From an uncultured Alteromonadaceae bacterium (GTDB lineage Bacteria; Pseudomonadota; Gammaproteobacteria; Enterobacterales; Alteromonadaceae), in NCBI GenBank assembly GCA_947501935.1, contig CANMXU010000005.1, positions 62,001-126,000 on the forward strand: a stretch of DNA of 64,000 nucleotides, read 5' to 3'. The position numbers were made by a program, and so were the translations under genes. Each line of letters opens with the position of its first letter. Positions within the stretch are counted from its first letter, which is position 1. Of this stretch, positions 52,109 through 61,411 are shown piece by piece. The notes under the pieces were generated by a model. The model had not been told where the DNA came from, did no database searches, and saw only the letters and a list, made by a program, of their open reading frames with translations.

Positions 52109-54832
52109 CTAATTAAATGGCACCGCGGTAATACGGCCTTTTCTTAAACCATTATGACTACTACTGCGCACCTTAACTGGTCCAGAAACTTTTACTGGTT
52201 GAAGATATTGTTGCCACTTCTGATCTTTTTCAGCCTTTACTTGATACTCAATTGTTAAACCCGCAAATGCGACATTGGCTTTAAGCGTTTCATTTTCAAT
52301 AACAGCACCAACTGTGGGTAAACGATAGTCAATGCTCGATAGCTCTAATTTCGCCAAGGCTTTGCTGCCAAGCACTTTCGAAAAGTCAGCCCATTGTTGG
52401 TCACGCTGTTGCTGCTTCGTTTCGCTAAACACTTTAGTTTTTTGGCTATAGTTAAAGCCGTCATAATTATAAGGCACTGCCCATTGCGGCAAATGCCAAG
52501 CTCGTTCAGCTAAAGCAAATAATCGCGGGAATACTTTATGCTCAGCCATATTGTCGTTACGGGTATTTTCACTCCACAACTGGCCTTGAATCCCTAAAAA
52601 CTTACGACCTTTTTCCATTGGACCTGAAACCAACTTACCACTGTCGTCAATAATTTTTTGGTCGTCAGCATTAAATGGATTATCTTCTCTGTCTAACCAA
52701 AATTCGGCATGAATGGGTAAGTTGTCAGGCATAAACTGGAATATTTTTTCAGTATTAATTTGTCGTGACGCCCAATAATAACCGTGCTCTTTGGGATCAG
52801 CTTCGTAAGGGAAGTCAAAATATAAAACATCAGGGGTTGAAACCACCACTTGCCAGTTACGATTTACTAATTCATGGGTTTGCTTATGTGATTGCCAAGG
52901 TAAATGCCCCCAAGCATTGGCTTGCACAACGCTTGGCATTTTTTCTGTGCGGGTATGTTCTAAACCGTCACTCCAGGCAGCGGCTTCAATGTTTAGTTCA
53001 GCTAATATATTGGCAACCCGCTCGATAAAGTAAGGGCCAACCTCTTTTACCGAAGTTACGCCTTTGTTGTTATTGGCAACAAAATCAAGGCAAGCTGGCG
53101 AGTCAACCCAAGCACCTGCTGTTTCATCGGCGCCAATATGATAACGCGTTAATGGATGATTCACTGCCGCATGCACGGCTTTTACTTGCGTCATCACCTC
53201 GGTAATAAAGTCGTAAGACGACTCTAAACAAACGTTAATGGTATTGTCGTTATAAAACTGCACCGAAGAATATTTAGTGGTGTCTTTAGGGTCGTGTAAT
53301 AAATACTGCTGCGCTTTTTCTGGTTGCTCTAACAACATATATTTGTTGTAGCGTGCCGTCATTGCCTTAATTGCCGCACGGGAGTGACCAGGCATATCAA
53401 GCGATGGAATAACTTGAATATGGCGTTTTGACGCGGCAACTAAAATTTCTTGGTAATCAGCGACACTGTAATAACCATTAACAGCGGAATTCTTATCAAT
53501 TCCTGCGCCTAATTGCGGCAGTAAACATTCACTTTCTTGATTATCAAAGCAGCGTTGACCGCCAAGCTCTGTTAATTCGGGTAAACCGGGAATCTCTAGA
53601 CGCCAGCCTTCATCGTCACCTAAGTGTAAATGCAGTTTATTAAGTTTATAAGCGCCCATTTGTTCGAGCAGGTTTAAAATAAATTCTTTACTGTGAAAGT
53701 TACGTGCAACATCAACCAACATGCCACGAAAGTCATAATGTGGTTCATCACTAATCGTTACTAACGGCAATTCGGTTTTACCTAAAGTTAGCAGTGAGGC
53801 TAGCGATTGCACACCATAGAAAACGCCCGTGGCATCAACACCAGTAATATCAATTTTATTATCACTAACCACTAACTGATAACTACCAATTTTTTTACTG
53901 TTATCAGCCACGACATTCAAATTTACAGCAATGCCCTGTTCACTTTGCTTTAAGCCTAAAGTTGCTAAACGTGCAATCGCGCTATCAACGTTAATGGGTT
54001 TAACATTGTTATAACTAACTTTTATTCCGGTGCTGATATCTAGGGTTTTATCTTCTTGAGAAAAAGTAGCCGATAATGGCGTTGGAATAATCGCTTTACT
54101 AATATCAACCGCACTGGCGTATGTTTGACTATTGCGCTGATAAAGCGACTTGGCCGACAGCCACTCAGTGTTGTCATTTTTAGTACGCTTAAAGTGTTTA
54201 TTTTGATCAGAAAAAGGCACTACAAAAGGTAAAACTTCTAGGCCGGTATCAGCATCAATTTTGGTACGGGTGCTAGCAATAACGCTCGGTGTTAGGTCAT
54301 CTGCGGTTAAGATGTAATTTGGCAAGGCGTCATATTCAGATAATGACCAAAACATCGCTCTAAAAGTTAAGGTTTTACTTTCGCCAGCACGAAAGCCTTT
54401 AAAGTTTTCACTTAAGGCAATTTTATGTAAATCACCATTTAAGTGTTCAACAGTAAATTCATCACTTTCAAACGATTGAATCGGCGCTATTTGGCTAAAA
54501 TAAATAAACCAATTATTGGCAGTAATCGCTTGTGGCGCGGTAAATGTTAACGCCACTTCAAAACAGGCGCCATCTGCAATGTTCTTATCACACTTGTCTG
54601 TTGGAATATTGGTGATCAGCTGGTATTTAACTTCAAGCTGCTCAGCGATGGTATTAATATCGGCCTGTTTAGCTGGAGATAGTTTAGTTGTGGATAGTTT
54701 AATCGCGGTACTATTACTAACACGGCTATTTGAGTTGTCATTACTTTCGCTAGTTGATTGCTGCTCACAACCCATTAAAGTTAAGAAAAATACCGCCATA
54801 AATGGCGTTAACAGAGAAAAGTATTTACGCAT
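52109..54832 (-). CDS. Beta-N-acetylhexosaminidase (chitobiase type, GH20), lipoprotein
   Basis: A 907-aa enzyme. The signal peptide has lipobox LMGC; then come an N-terminal carbohydrate-binding domain (about 60-200), a GH20b domain, and the GH20 catalytic barrel with HLHLGDDEGWRLEIPGLPEL and the catalytic pair in HIGADE (near residue 565). A C-terminal Ig-like domain ends it. This is the chitobiase layout of Vibrio and Serratia. It frees GlcNAc from chitobiose at the outer membrane or in the periplasm. ATG 54832 is chosen for GGAAGA 5 bp upstream and the intact lipoprotein signal. Confidence 0.95.
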   Translation of the reverse strand: MRKYFSLLTPFMAVFFLTLMGCEQQSTSESNDNSNSRVSNSTAIKLSTTKLSPAKQADINTIAEQLEVKYQLITNIPTDKCDKNIADGACFEVALTFTAPQAITANNWFIYFSQIAPIQSFESDEFTVEHLNGDLHKIALSENFKGFRAGESKTLTFRAMFWSLSEYDALPNYILTADDLTPSVIASTRTKIDADTGLEVLPFVVPFSDQNKHFKRTKNDNTEWLSAKSLYQRNSQTYASAVDISKAIIPTPLSATFSQEDKTLDISTGIKVSYNNVKPINVDSAIARLATLGLKQSEQGIAVNLNVVADNSKKIGSYQLVVSDNKIDITGVDATGVFYGVQSLASLLTLGKTELPLVTISDEPHYDFRGMLVDVARNFHSKEFILNLLEQMGAYKLNKLHLHLGDDEGWRLEIPGLPELTELGGQRCFDNQESECLLPQLGAGIDKNSAVNGYYSVADYQEILVAASKRHIQVIPSLDMPGHSRAAIKAMTARYNKYMLLEQPEKAQQYLLHDPKDTTKYSSVQFYNDNTINVCLESSYDFITEVMTQVKAVHAAVNHPLTRYHIGADETAGAWVDSPACLDFVANNNKGVTSVKEVGPYFIERVANILAELNIEAAAWSDGLEHTRTEKMPSVVQANAWGHLPWQSHKQTHELVNRNWQVVVSTPDVLYFDFPYEADPKEHGYYWASRQINTEKIFQFMPDNLPIHAEFWLDREDNPFNADDQKIIDDSGKLVSGPMEKGRKFLGIQGQLWSENTRNDNMAEHKVFPRLFALAERAWHLPQWAVPYNYDGFNYSQKTKVFSETKQQQRDQQWADFSKVLGSKALAKLELSSIDYRLPTVGAVIENETLKANVAFAGLTIEYQVKAEKDQKWQQYLQPVKVSGPVKVRSSSHNGLRKGRITAVPFN

Positions 54833-54919
54833 ATTTCTTCCAGAAAGACTAATTAAATGTGTGACTACTGTGCTTACAGCAGACAATAAAGGTACCCAAT
54901 TAAAGGTAACAAGTGGTTA

Positions 54920-56440
54920 TTAAGATCTCGCAGCCGCGGCTTTTAATCCCATCAACCAATCACGATGTTTTAACAAATGAGCTGAAGCTTTAGCGACCAG
55001 CTGATCATTATTTTCAAGTAAAGCCTTACTACGTTCAATTTCAATATTAGATAAGATGGCTGACTTCGTTTTAAACTTCATCCCGTATAAAACATAAAGA
55101 AAGTTTTTTTCACCAAAAAGGTCAAAGCGACTAAAAAAATCTGATTGTTGTGGTGGGCGATATTTAAACTTTTGCAAGCGTTCAATGAGTTCATCAGAAA
55201 AGGTCGCTGCTTGTTGGTTATCTAGCCAAAACTGTGAGTCGCTTCGATCTGACAAGCAATAATGCAACTTGATAAAGTCAACGGTTCTTTCCCAAGCATA
55301 AGTAACCACCTTATTATAATAAGCTGTTGAGGCCTCCATTTCACTCATCTCGCGTGGGAAGTTACGCGCTAATAGCTCTGCAGAAAAATCAGTTAACAAA
55401 ATAGAGGTCGCTTCTAAGGGCTCTAAAAAACCTTGCGCTAAACCTAATGCAACACAGTTTTTATACCAAAACTCTTTTCGATAGCCAATTTCCATTGGTA
55501 ACTTACGTGGTGAAATTGAACCTGATTCAACACCTAAATATTCTTCGTACAAACGCAATGCTTCATCATCACTCATATGTCGACTTGAATAAACAAAACC
55601 GGTTCCACGACGATTTGTTAATGGAATATCCCAAATCCATCCAGCTTTATGTGCAGTTGCCGTAGTGTAAGGATTAATATCTTCATCATCAGCAAGCGGC
55701 ATTTGTTGTACTAATACCGTATCGGTAAGTAATTCAGCAGCTTTACTGACAAAAGGCACCTGTAATTGTTTATCAATTAAGATCGACGAAAAACCACTAC
55801 AATCGACATAAAAATCGAACGCAAGCTCTTCACCTTCATCGGTCAGCAGTTGAGTAATATTACCCAAAGTGTCTTTATTAGCGCCAGTTATAGTGGCGAA
55901 TTTATGAGTAACATTAAATCTTTTTTGGGCATTCGTAGCTAATAAATTGGCAAACTTTGCCGCATTAAAATGATAAGCATACGATAAGTCACCTTCATAT
56001 TCAGCAGAGCTTTTTCTTTTAGGAGATAAGCCAAGTTCAGCAATTCTTGCCTGTATTCCGACATCATCGAAGGGGCGTTCTCCGCCATGTTCTATCCAAT
56101 ATCGGCTAATATCAAAACCACCGGGGTATGGCTCATCAAATGAATGATAATAGGCATTCTCACCATGCTGCTCTGTATCAAGCCAATTAACAAACTTAAT
56201 GCCTTGTTTAAAAGTGGCATCACAAGTGAGTAATAGTTCGGCTTCAGATATACCAAAACGTTTTAAGCCGTTCATGATATAGGGCACCGTACCTTCACCA
56301 ACACCAATGGTTGGTACATCCTTAGATTCTATAACGGTGATTTCAATGTTTTGATCAGCACTAAGTTCTGCACCTAAATGGTTAGCGGCTAACCAGCCAG
56401 CGGTACCTGCACCAATAATTGCTATGCGCTTAATTTTCAT
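54920..56440 (-). CDS. Flavin-dependent tryptophan-halogenase family protein
   Basis: A 506-aa FAD-dependent protein of PF04820. It has the FAD motif IIGAGTAGWLAAN (residues 8-20), GVGEGTVPYI, the catalytic Lys in DATFKQGIKF (Lys78, like Lys79 of PrnA/RebH), the halogenase motif WIWDIP (269-273) and the conserved Glu of FLEPLEATSI (340-343). So the known catalytic residues are kept. It is not in a natural-product cluster but between a TonB receptor and chitobiase, an arrangement seen in carbohydrate loci of marine bacteria. The substrate is unknown. Confidence 0.9.
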   Translation of the reverse strand: MKIKRIAIIGAGTAGWLAANHLGAELSADQNIEITVIESKDVPTIGVGEGTVPYIMNGLKRFGISEAELLLTCDATFKQGIKFVNWLDTEQHGENAYYHSFDEPYPGGFDISRYWIEHGGERPFDDVGIQARIAELGLSPKRKSSAEYEGDLSYAYHFNAAKFANLLATNAQKRFNVTHKFATITGANKDTLGNITQLLTDEGEELAFDFYVDCSGFSSILIDKQLQVPFVSKAAELLTDTVLVQQMPLADDEDINPYTTATAHKAGWIWDIPLTNRRGTGFVYSSRHMSDDEALRLYEEYLGVESGSISPRKLPMEIGYRKEFWYKNCVALGLAQGFLEPLEATSILLTDFSAELLARNFPREMSEMEASTAYYNKVVTYAWERTVDFIKLHYCLSDRSDSQFWLDNQQAATFSDELIERLQKFKYRPPQQSDFFSRFDLFGEKNFLYVLYGMKFKTKSAILSNIEIERSKALLENNDQLVAKASAHLLKHRDWLMGLKAAAARS

Positions 56441-56517
56441 AGTAAACCCCGACTAAAGTAACTAATGTAGATATAACCGTAAACTTAATATTCTTGGTAA
56501 AATCCTATGTTATATAT

Positions 56518-56546
56518 AAAAAAAAACCCAGCCGAAACTGGGTTTT
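56518..56546 (-). terminator. Intrinsic terminator of the TonB receptor gene
   Basis: AAAACCCAG (56523-56531) pairs with CTGGGTTTT (56538-56546) over 6 nt; read leftward it ends in a T-run. It separates the receptor from the halogenase-family gene, which may be reached by read-through. Confidence 0.88.
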
Positions 56547-56562
56547 AAATTACAAGCTAAGG

Positions 56563-59199
56563 TTAAAAGTTAAAATTAACACCTAATTTGTAAGTTGTTT
56601 CACCAACAAAAGACCATGTTGGGAAGCCATCTTGCAATGCTGGTTTAACAGAAGTACCTACTTCAGCAGCACCATATTGCACATCATCTTCTTCCATTAA
56701 GTTAACTACTTCAAGTTTAACTATAATGTTGTCTGTAGCATTCCAACCTAAGCTAACATCTAAAGTACCAAAATCATCATGCATACGGTTACCGTAGTAG
56801 TAATCATATTCACGAACCATGTACTCTGAACGCCAGTTATATGCAGCACGAGCTGAGAAGTCATCATTTTCCCAATAACCAACTAAGTTAGCTGTATGTT
56901 TTGAAGACTCTGTAAACATGCCAATACCATCTGAATATACAGTTTCAGGCGCTTGACCATCAGCAAAGGTATAGTTAGCATTAATACCAAAACCGTTATC
57001 CCAAGCATGGTTTAATTGTAATTCAACACCGTCAATTGTACCGCCACCAGCATTTTTGTAGGTATGAACAGTCCAATCATCCGCACCATTACCTGGGTTA
57101 ATTAAGCCAATCTCTTGATTAAATGCTGCATCTGCAACCACAAAATTTTCAATATCTTTAATAAAGAAAGTCGCTGAAACTAAATTACCGTCACCATAGT
57201 AGTACTCTAAGCTTAAATCAGCTTGAGACGACTTCATTGGTAAAAGTTCAGGGCTACCGTAAGACATACTGTTATTATCTGGGCGGGTGTCTGTTAAACC
57301 TTGAATACGGGTTAAGAACAAGTTTTGATAATTAGTTCGCGTAATCGCTTGGGCTGCTGAGAAACGCATAATCATATCTTCAGACAAATCAAAAGCAACG
57401 TTAAAGCTAGGTAAAAAGTCATTGTAGCTAGCTTTTTGGCTAGTTGGACTTTCACTCCAGTTTTCATTAAAAGCATTAGCTGCAGGTGAACCATCGATTT
57501 CATGACCACTTGACGTTACGTCAGTGCTGATATAACGCATACCAAAGTTACCGCGAAAACCGTCACCTTCAAAGGAGAACATACCATATAAAGACAAGTT
57601 ATCTTCTTCGATCATGCCATAACCTGAACGGTCATATACAAATTCATCAACTAAAGAAAGTGTGCCATTAATCATTGCATCTAAATCAGCTTTTGGAATG
57701 GTATAACCAGCCGCACCTAATTTCATCGTGCCGCTATAAAGATCAGATGAATTAAATGAGTTAGGAGCATCACCGTAAACCGCTTTATTTTGCGATTTAG
57801 TAAATTCATGCTGAGTAAAACGGATACCAGTTTCAAACTTAGTTAATGCGCCGATGTCTAAATCAAAATCAGCATCAAACTGTACATAAGTTTCTTCATC
57901 TGAGTTAGGGCCTTGCAGTCCTGTCCACTGAGAAGTACCAACGGTGGTATCTAATTGATCTTCAGTGAAACTCATATCTGCGCCATCAATTTTGATTTGC
58001 TTGCCTGTTGCGTCAACATTACCGTGCCACTTCACTTGACCAAAATTATCACCCCACCAACCATAACCAAAGTTAGCACTCATTTGGGTGCCACCTTCAG
58101 CTTTAGTATTACCTGCAACAGCCGTAAGCGTATAACCTTCACCTTCGTATTCAGCGTTGAATTCAAAAGTATCTGAAGTCATTTCGCCTTTACGCGCCCA
58201 GTTTTGGAAGAATACTCGTGAAGCATCTGCTTCTGAAGTTTCACTAATAGTACAAACACCGGCAGCATTAAATTGTTGACAATTTGAAGCACCATCGCCC
58301 CAATCAGTATCCGTTTGAATGTACATGTTAGCACCAATGCTATCAGCACCTAGCTCTAAAGAAAGCACATGCAAACCAAACTCTAAGCTTTCGGTTGGTT
58401 TAAATTGTAAGGTGGCATCTAACGCAGTACGCTCTTGGTTTTGTAAGAAACTAGAAGGTTGGATAGAGGAACGTCCACCCCAATCTAAATCGGACTCGGT
58501 ACCACGGCGTAAATATTCACGGTCAACATAAGAACCTGAAACTAAAACACCAAAGGTTTCATCTTCATTTTTCCAGCTATATAAGCCTGAAACTTCTGGG
58601 GATACAGTTTCGTTAATTGAACCATACTCGCCTTTAATACTTACAAATGCTTTATTAGCATCTAAATCTAGCGGCTTTAACGTTTTAACGATAACTGTAC
58701 CACCGATACCACCTTCAACTAAGTTAGCTTGGCTTGATTTATAAACTTCAATACCACCAATAAGTTCAGAAGGAAGCATTGAATAGTTAAATGAACGGTC
58801 AACATTTAGTTGGTCGAACCAACCTGTTGATGCAACGTTTTGACCATTTAAGGTAGTTAATGTCATCAATGGGTCTGTACCACGAATTGATACTGATGAA
58901 CCTTGACCAAATGAGCGACCAACACTAACACCTGGAATACGACCTAATGCTTGACCAACATCTGAATCAGGAAATTGACCAACATCTTCTGCGCTTACAG
59001 CATCTACTACCGCATCAGAAAATCGTTTTGAATTTACGCTCGCTCGGTTAGAGCCACGAATACCCGTTACCTGAATAACTTCAATTTCTTTTTCAGCTTT
59101 AGCTTCATCAGCAGCCATAGCGAATGGAGTTGCACCACCGGCTAATACCATGGCAATTGAACTTGCTAGCAAACCTTTTTTAAATGTTTTAGATGACAT
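56563..59199 (-). CDS. TonB-dependent receptor, probably for chitooligosaccharides
   Basis: An 878-aa outer-membrane receptor. It has a signal peptide (ending AMAAD), a TonB-box-like IEVIQVTGIRGS, a plug domain (DVGQFPDSDVGQALGRIPGVSVGRS; VEGGIGGTVIVKTLKPLD) and a long beta-barrel ending in Phe (KLGVNFNF). ATG 59199 is chosen for the AAGGGA ribosome site. Two NagR-type operators lie 65-105 bp upstream, so it most likely imports GlcNAc oligomers made from chitin. The ligand is inferred from the locus. Confidence 0.92.
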   Translation of the reverse strand: MSSKTFKKGLLASSIAMVLAGGATPFAMAADEAKAEKEIEVIQVTGIRGSNRASVNSKRFSDAVVDAVSAEDVGQFPDSDVGQALGRIPGVSVGRSFGQGSSVSIRGTDPLMTLTTLNGQNVASTGWFDQLNVDRSFNYSMLPSELIGGIEVYKSSQANLVEGGIGGTVIVKTLKPLDLDANKAFVSIKGEYGSINETVSPEVSGLYSWKNEDETFGVLVSGSYVDREYLRRGTESDLDWGGRSSIQPSSFLQNQERTALDATLQFKPTESLEFGLHVLSLELGADSIGANMYIQTDTDWGDGASNCQQFNAAGVCTISETSEADASRVFFQNWARKGEMTSDTFEFNAEYEGEGYTLTAVAGNTKAEGGTQMSANFGYGWWGDNFGQVKWHGNVDATGKQIKIDGADMSFTEDQLDTTVGTSQWTGLQGPNSDEETYVQFDADFDLDIGALTKFETGIRFTQHEFTKSQNKAVYGDAPNSFNSSDLYSGTMKLGAAGYTIPKADLDAMINGTLSLVDEFVYDRSGYGMIEEDNLSLYGMFSFEGDGFRGNFGMRYISTDVTSSGHEIDGSPAANAFNENWSESPTSQKASYNDFLPSFNVAFDLSEDMIMRFSAAQAITRTNYQNLFLTRIQGLTDTRPDNNSMSYGSPELLPMKSSQADLSLEYYYGDGNLVSATFFIKDIENFVVADAAFNQEIGLINPGNGADDWTVHTYKNAGGGTIDGVELQLNHAWDNGFGINANYTFADGQAPETVYSDGIGMFTESSKHTANLVGYWENDDFSARAAYNWRSEYMVREYDYYYGNRMHDDFGTLDVSLGWNATDNIIVKLEVVNLMEEDDVQYGAAEVGTSVKPALQDGFPTWSFVGETTYKLGVNFNF

Positions 59200-59263
59200 T
59201 GACTTTCCCTTACACACGTTTTTATAAATATAGTTGTTTTTGAAATTTGTATTTAACTCTTTT

Positions 59264-59302
59264 AGACAGCGCTGTCTTTTTACCTCATGACAGCGTTGTC
59301 AT
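59264..59302. promoter_or_regulatory. Two NagR-type operators before the TonB receptor gene
   Basis: AGACAGCGCTGTCT (59264-59277) is a perfect palindrome. ATGACAGCGTTGTCAT (59287-59302) has one central mismatch pair. Their centres are 24 bp apart, just over two helical turns, which would allow cooperative binding. Confidence 0.8.
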
Positions 59303-59447
59303 TTCGATAGGGATAACCTTACACAGAAAATTCCACTTTGGCTACACTATTTAACAAAATAAATACACAAAAAACCATAAGTGCATGAATAAATTAAATT
59401 TTATTTTTATTGTTTTTTGTTACCAACTGGATTTTAATTACTATTTA

Positions 59448-59496
59448 CGAACAAAAAAAGGCCTTTTGACGTACGATTAACGAACAAAAAAAGGCC
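59448..59496 (-). terminator. Duplicated short terminator after pgi (17-bp direct repeat)
   Basis: ACGAACAAAAAAAGGCC occurs at 59448-59464 and again at 59480-59496. Read leftward, each gives a short AAAAGGCC/GGGCC stem followed by seven T, a likely terminator for the leftward pgi gene, present in two copies. Confidence 0.6.
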
Positions 59497-59546
59497 CTTT
59501 TTAGACTAACTTGTGACTTGGTTAACGAATAATAATCAGTGCTACG

Positions 59547-61193
59547 TTAGGCACTTTTATGGGTTTTATAATATTTGATAAGGTTTTGGGTTGAGCTGTC
59601 GTGTTGATTTTCGCAATCAGCATTTTCTAACTCTTGCTGAATGCTTGCCGCTAACCCTTTACCTAATTCGACCCCCCACTGATCGAACGAGCATATTTGC
59701 AAAACAATGCCCTGCACAAATATTTTTTGCTCATATAAAGCGATTAAACCACCTAAGGTTTCTGGGTCAATTTGATTAAGCAAAATGGTATTTGTTGGTC
59801 GGTTGCCCTTATGCACTTTATGCGGAGCTACCTTGTCAATATAGTCTGCTGTTCGCCCTTTCGCTTTTAAATCTGCTCGCACTTGTTGTTCATTCACCCC
59901 AGACATTAACGCTTGAGTCTGCGCAAAGAAGTTTGCCATCAAGGTTTCATGGTGGCCTTTAACCGGAGTAACACTGGCCACCGAGCCGATAAAGTCAGCA
60001 GGTACAATATTATTGCTCTGATGCAAATATTGATAAAAAGCATGTTGACCATTAATGCCGAGTTCACCCCAAATAGAAGGTACGGTAGCGTAATCAACTT
60101 CATCACCATGCCAAGTAACCGACTTTCCATTACTTTCCATTTCAGCTTGTTGTAAATACGCCGTAAGCATATGCAAGGTTTGGTCATAAGGTAAAATTGC
60201 TTGTGACTGCGCCCCTAAGAAAGTGGTATTCCATACACTTAACAGCGCCATTATCACTGGCATATTCTCAGCTAGTGGCGCTTCAAGAAAGTGTTCATCC
60301 ATGGCTTGTGCGCCGGCAAGTAAGGCTTTAAATTGCTCGAAACCAAGATCAAGCGCAATCGGTAAACCAATTGCTGACCATAACGAGAATCGCCCCCCAA
60401 CCCAGTCCCACATATCAAAAATATTTTCAGCTTTAATGCCAAACGACATTGCATTGTCTTTATTTGCCGTTACCGCAACAAAATGTTTCGCCACCGATTT
60501 TTGATCGAATGAAGCAGCCGTTAACCAATTGATTGCTGTTTTGGCATTGGTCATGGTTTCCGTTGTGGTAAATGTTTTTGAGGAGACGATAAACAAAACT
60601 TTTTCAGGATCAAGAGGTCTTAAAATTTCAACTATCTGTGCACCATCGACATTAGAAACATAATGCACATTCACACTGTTATCGCTGTAGTGTTTTAGCC
60701 CTTCTGTAACCATTTGTGGACCAAGGTTTGAGCCACCAACGCCAATATTAACAATATCGGTAATGCGTTTACCCGAATACCCTAACCAATGCCCTTCTCT
60801 AACGGTATTAACAAAGGCTTCCATTTTTTCTAATTGCGCTTGCACATGTTCACTAATATTTTCACCGTCAACAATTAACGGCTGCTGATGGTCGCGACGC
60901 AGAGCTGTATGTAGCACGGCGCGGTCTTCAGTTTGATTAATTTTATCACCGCGAAACATCTTCTCTCGCCACTGGCAAACTTGGGTTTGCTCTGCAAGTT
61001 GCAACAAAGCTGTTAAAGTTTCACTATCAATTAAATTTTTTGAATAGTCGAGTAACATGCTTGGCAGTTCAATAGAAAACTTTTTAAAGCGTTGATTATC
61101 CTCAGCAAATAAGTCATTCATATGCTGTGTTTTTTTTGTTTGGGCAAGTGTTTGTAGTTTTCTCCAACTAGATAATGCTTGTCGCTTACTCAT
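59547..61193 (-). CDS. pgi: Glucose-6-phosphate isomerase
   Basis: A 548-aa enzyme with both PGI signatures: DWVGGRFSLWSAIGLPIAL and GINGQHAFYQYLHQ with the catalytic His, plus VNIGVGGSNLGPQMVTEGL and SKTFTTTETMTNA for phosphate binding. It interconverts fructose-6-phosphate and glucose-6-phosphate. A perfect NagR-type palindrome lies about 55 bp upstream, so this copy may be controlled with GlcNAc use, linking fructose-6-phosphate from that route to other sugar-phosphate pathways. Confidence 0.97.
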   Translation of the reverse strand: MSKRQALSSWRKLQTLAQTKKTQHMNDLFAEDNQRFKKFSIELPSMLLDYSKNLIDSETLTALLQLAEQTQVCQWREKMFRGDKINQTEDRAVLHTALRRDHQQPLIVDGENISEHVQAQLEKMEAFVNTVREGHWLGYSGKRITDIVNIGVGGSNLGPQMVTEGLKHYSDNSVNVHYVSNVDGAQIVEILRPLDPEKVLFIVSSKTFTTTETMTNAKTAINWLTAASFDQKSVAKHFVAVTANKDNAMSFGIKAENIFDMWDWVGGRFSLWSAIGLPIALDLGFEQFKALLAGAQAMDEHFLEAPLAENMPVIMALLSVWNTTFLGAQSQAILPYDQTLHMLTAYLQQAEMESNGKSVTWHGDEVDYATVPSIWGELGINGQHAFYQYLHQSNNIVPADFIGSVASVTPVKGHHETLMANFFAQTQALMSGVNEQQVRADLKAKGRTADYIDKVAPHKVHKGNRPTNTILLNQIDPETLGGLIALYEQKIFVQGIVLQICSFDQWGVELGKGLAASIQQELENADCENQHDSSTQNLIKYYKTHKSA

Positions 61194-61247
61194 AAATGTT
61201 CCTAATATAGTGATACTTGCTAGATTTTGTTATAGCATAAAAACTAA

Positions 61248-61261
61248 TGACAGCGCTGTCA
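61248..61261. promoter_or_regulatory. NagR-type operator between pgi and nagR
   Basis: TGACAGCGCTGTCA is a perfect 14-bp palindrome. It lies 55 bp before pgi and 151 bp before nagR on the other strand, so it may control pgi and perhaps nagR itself. Confidence 0.8.
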
Positions 61262-61411
61262 ATTTTAATTGCGTCTTTGTTTAAAACATGATTTGAATTA
61301 ACTTTGACTAAACACTGCGCTACAAAGCAAGAAAAACGCTTGCCCATACACATAAGAAGCAATACCCTTGGGCCTGCTAATAAACATAATGATTAAAAGG
61401 CGCAAAAATCA

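Noticed and set aside
54516..54923. A 135-codon plus-strand frame
   Set aside because: It is opposite the N-terminal part of chitobiase and has no family signal.
54920..56440. Halogenated natural-product gene cluster
   Set aside because: No polyketide, peptide-synthetase or flavin-reductase gene lies nearby; the neighbours are GlcNAc-use genes.
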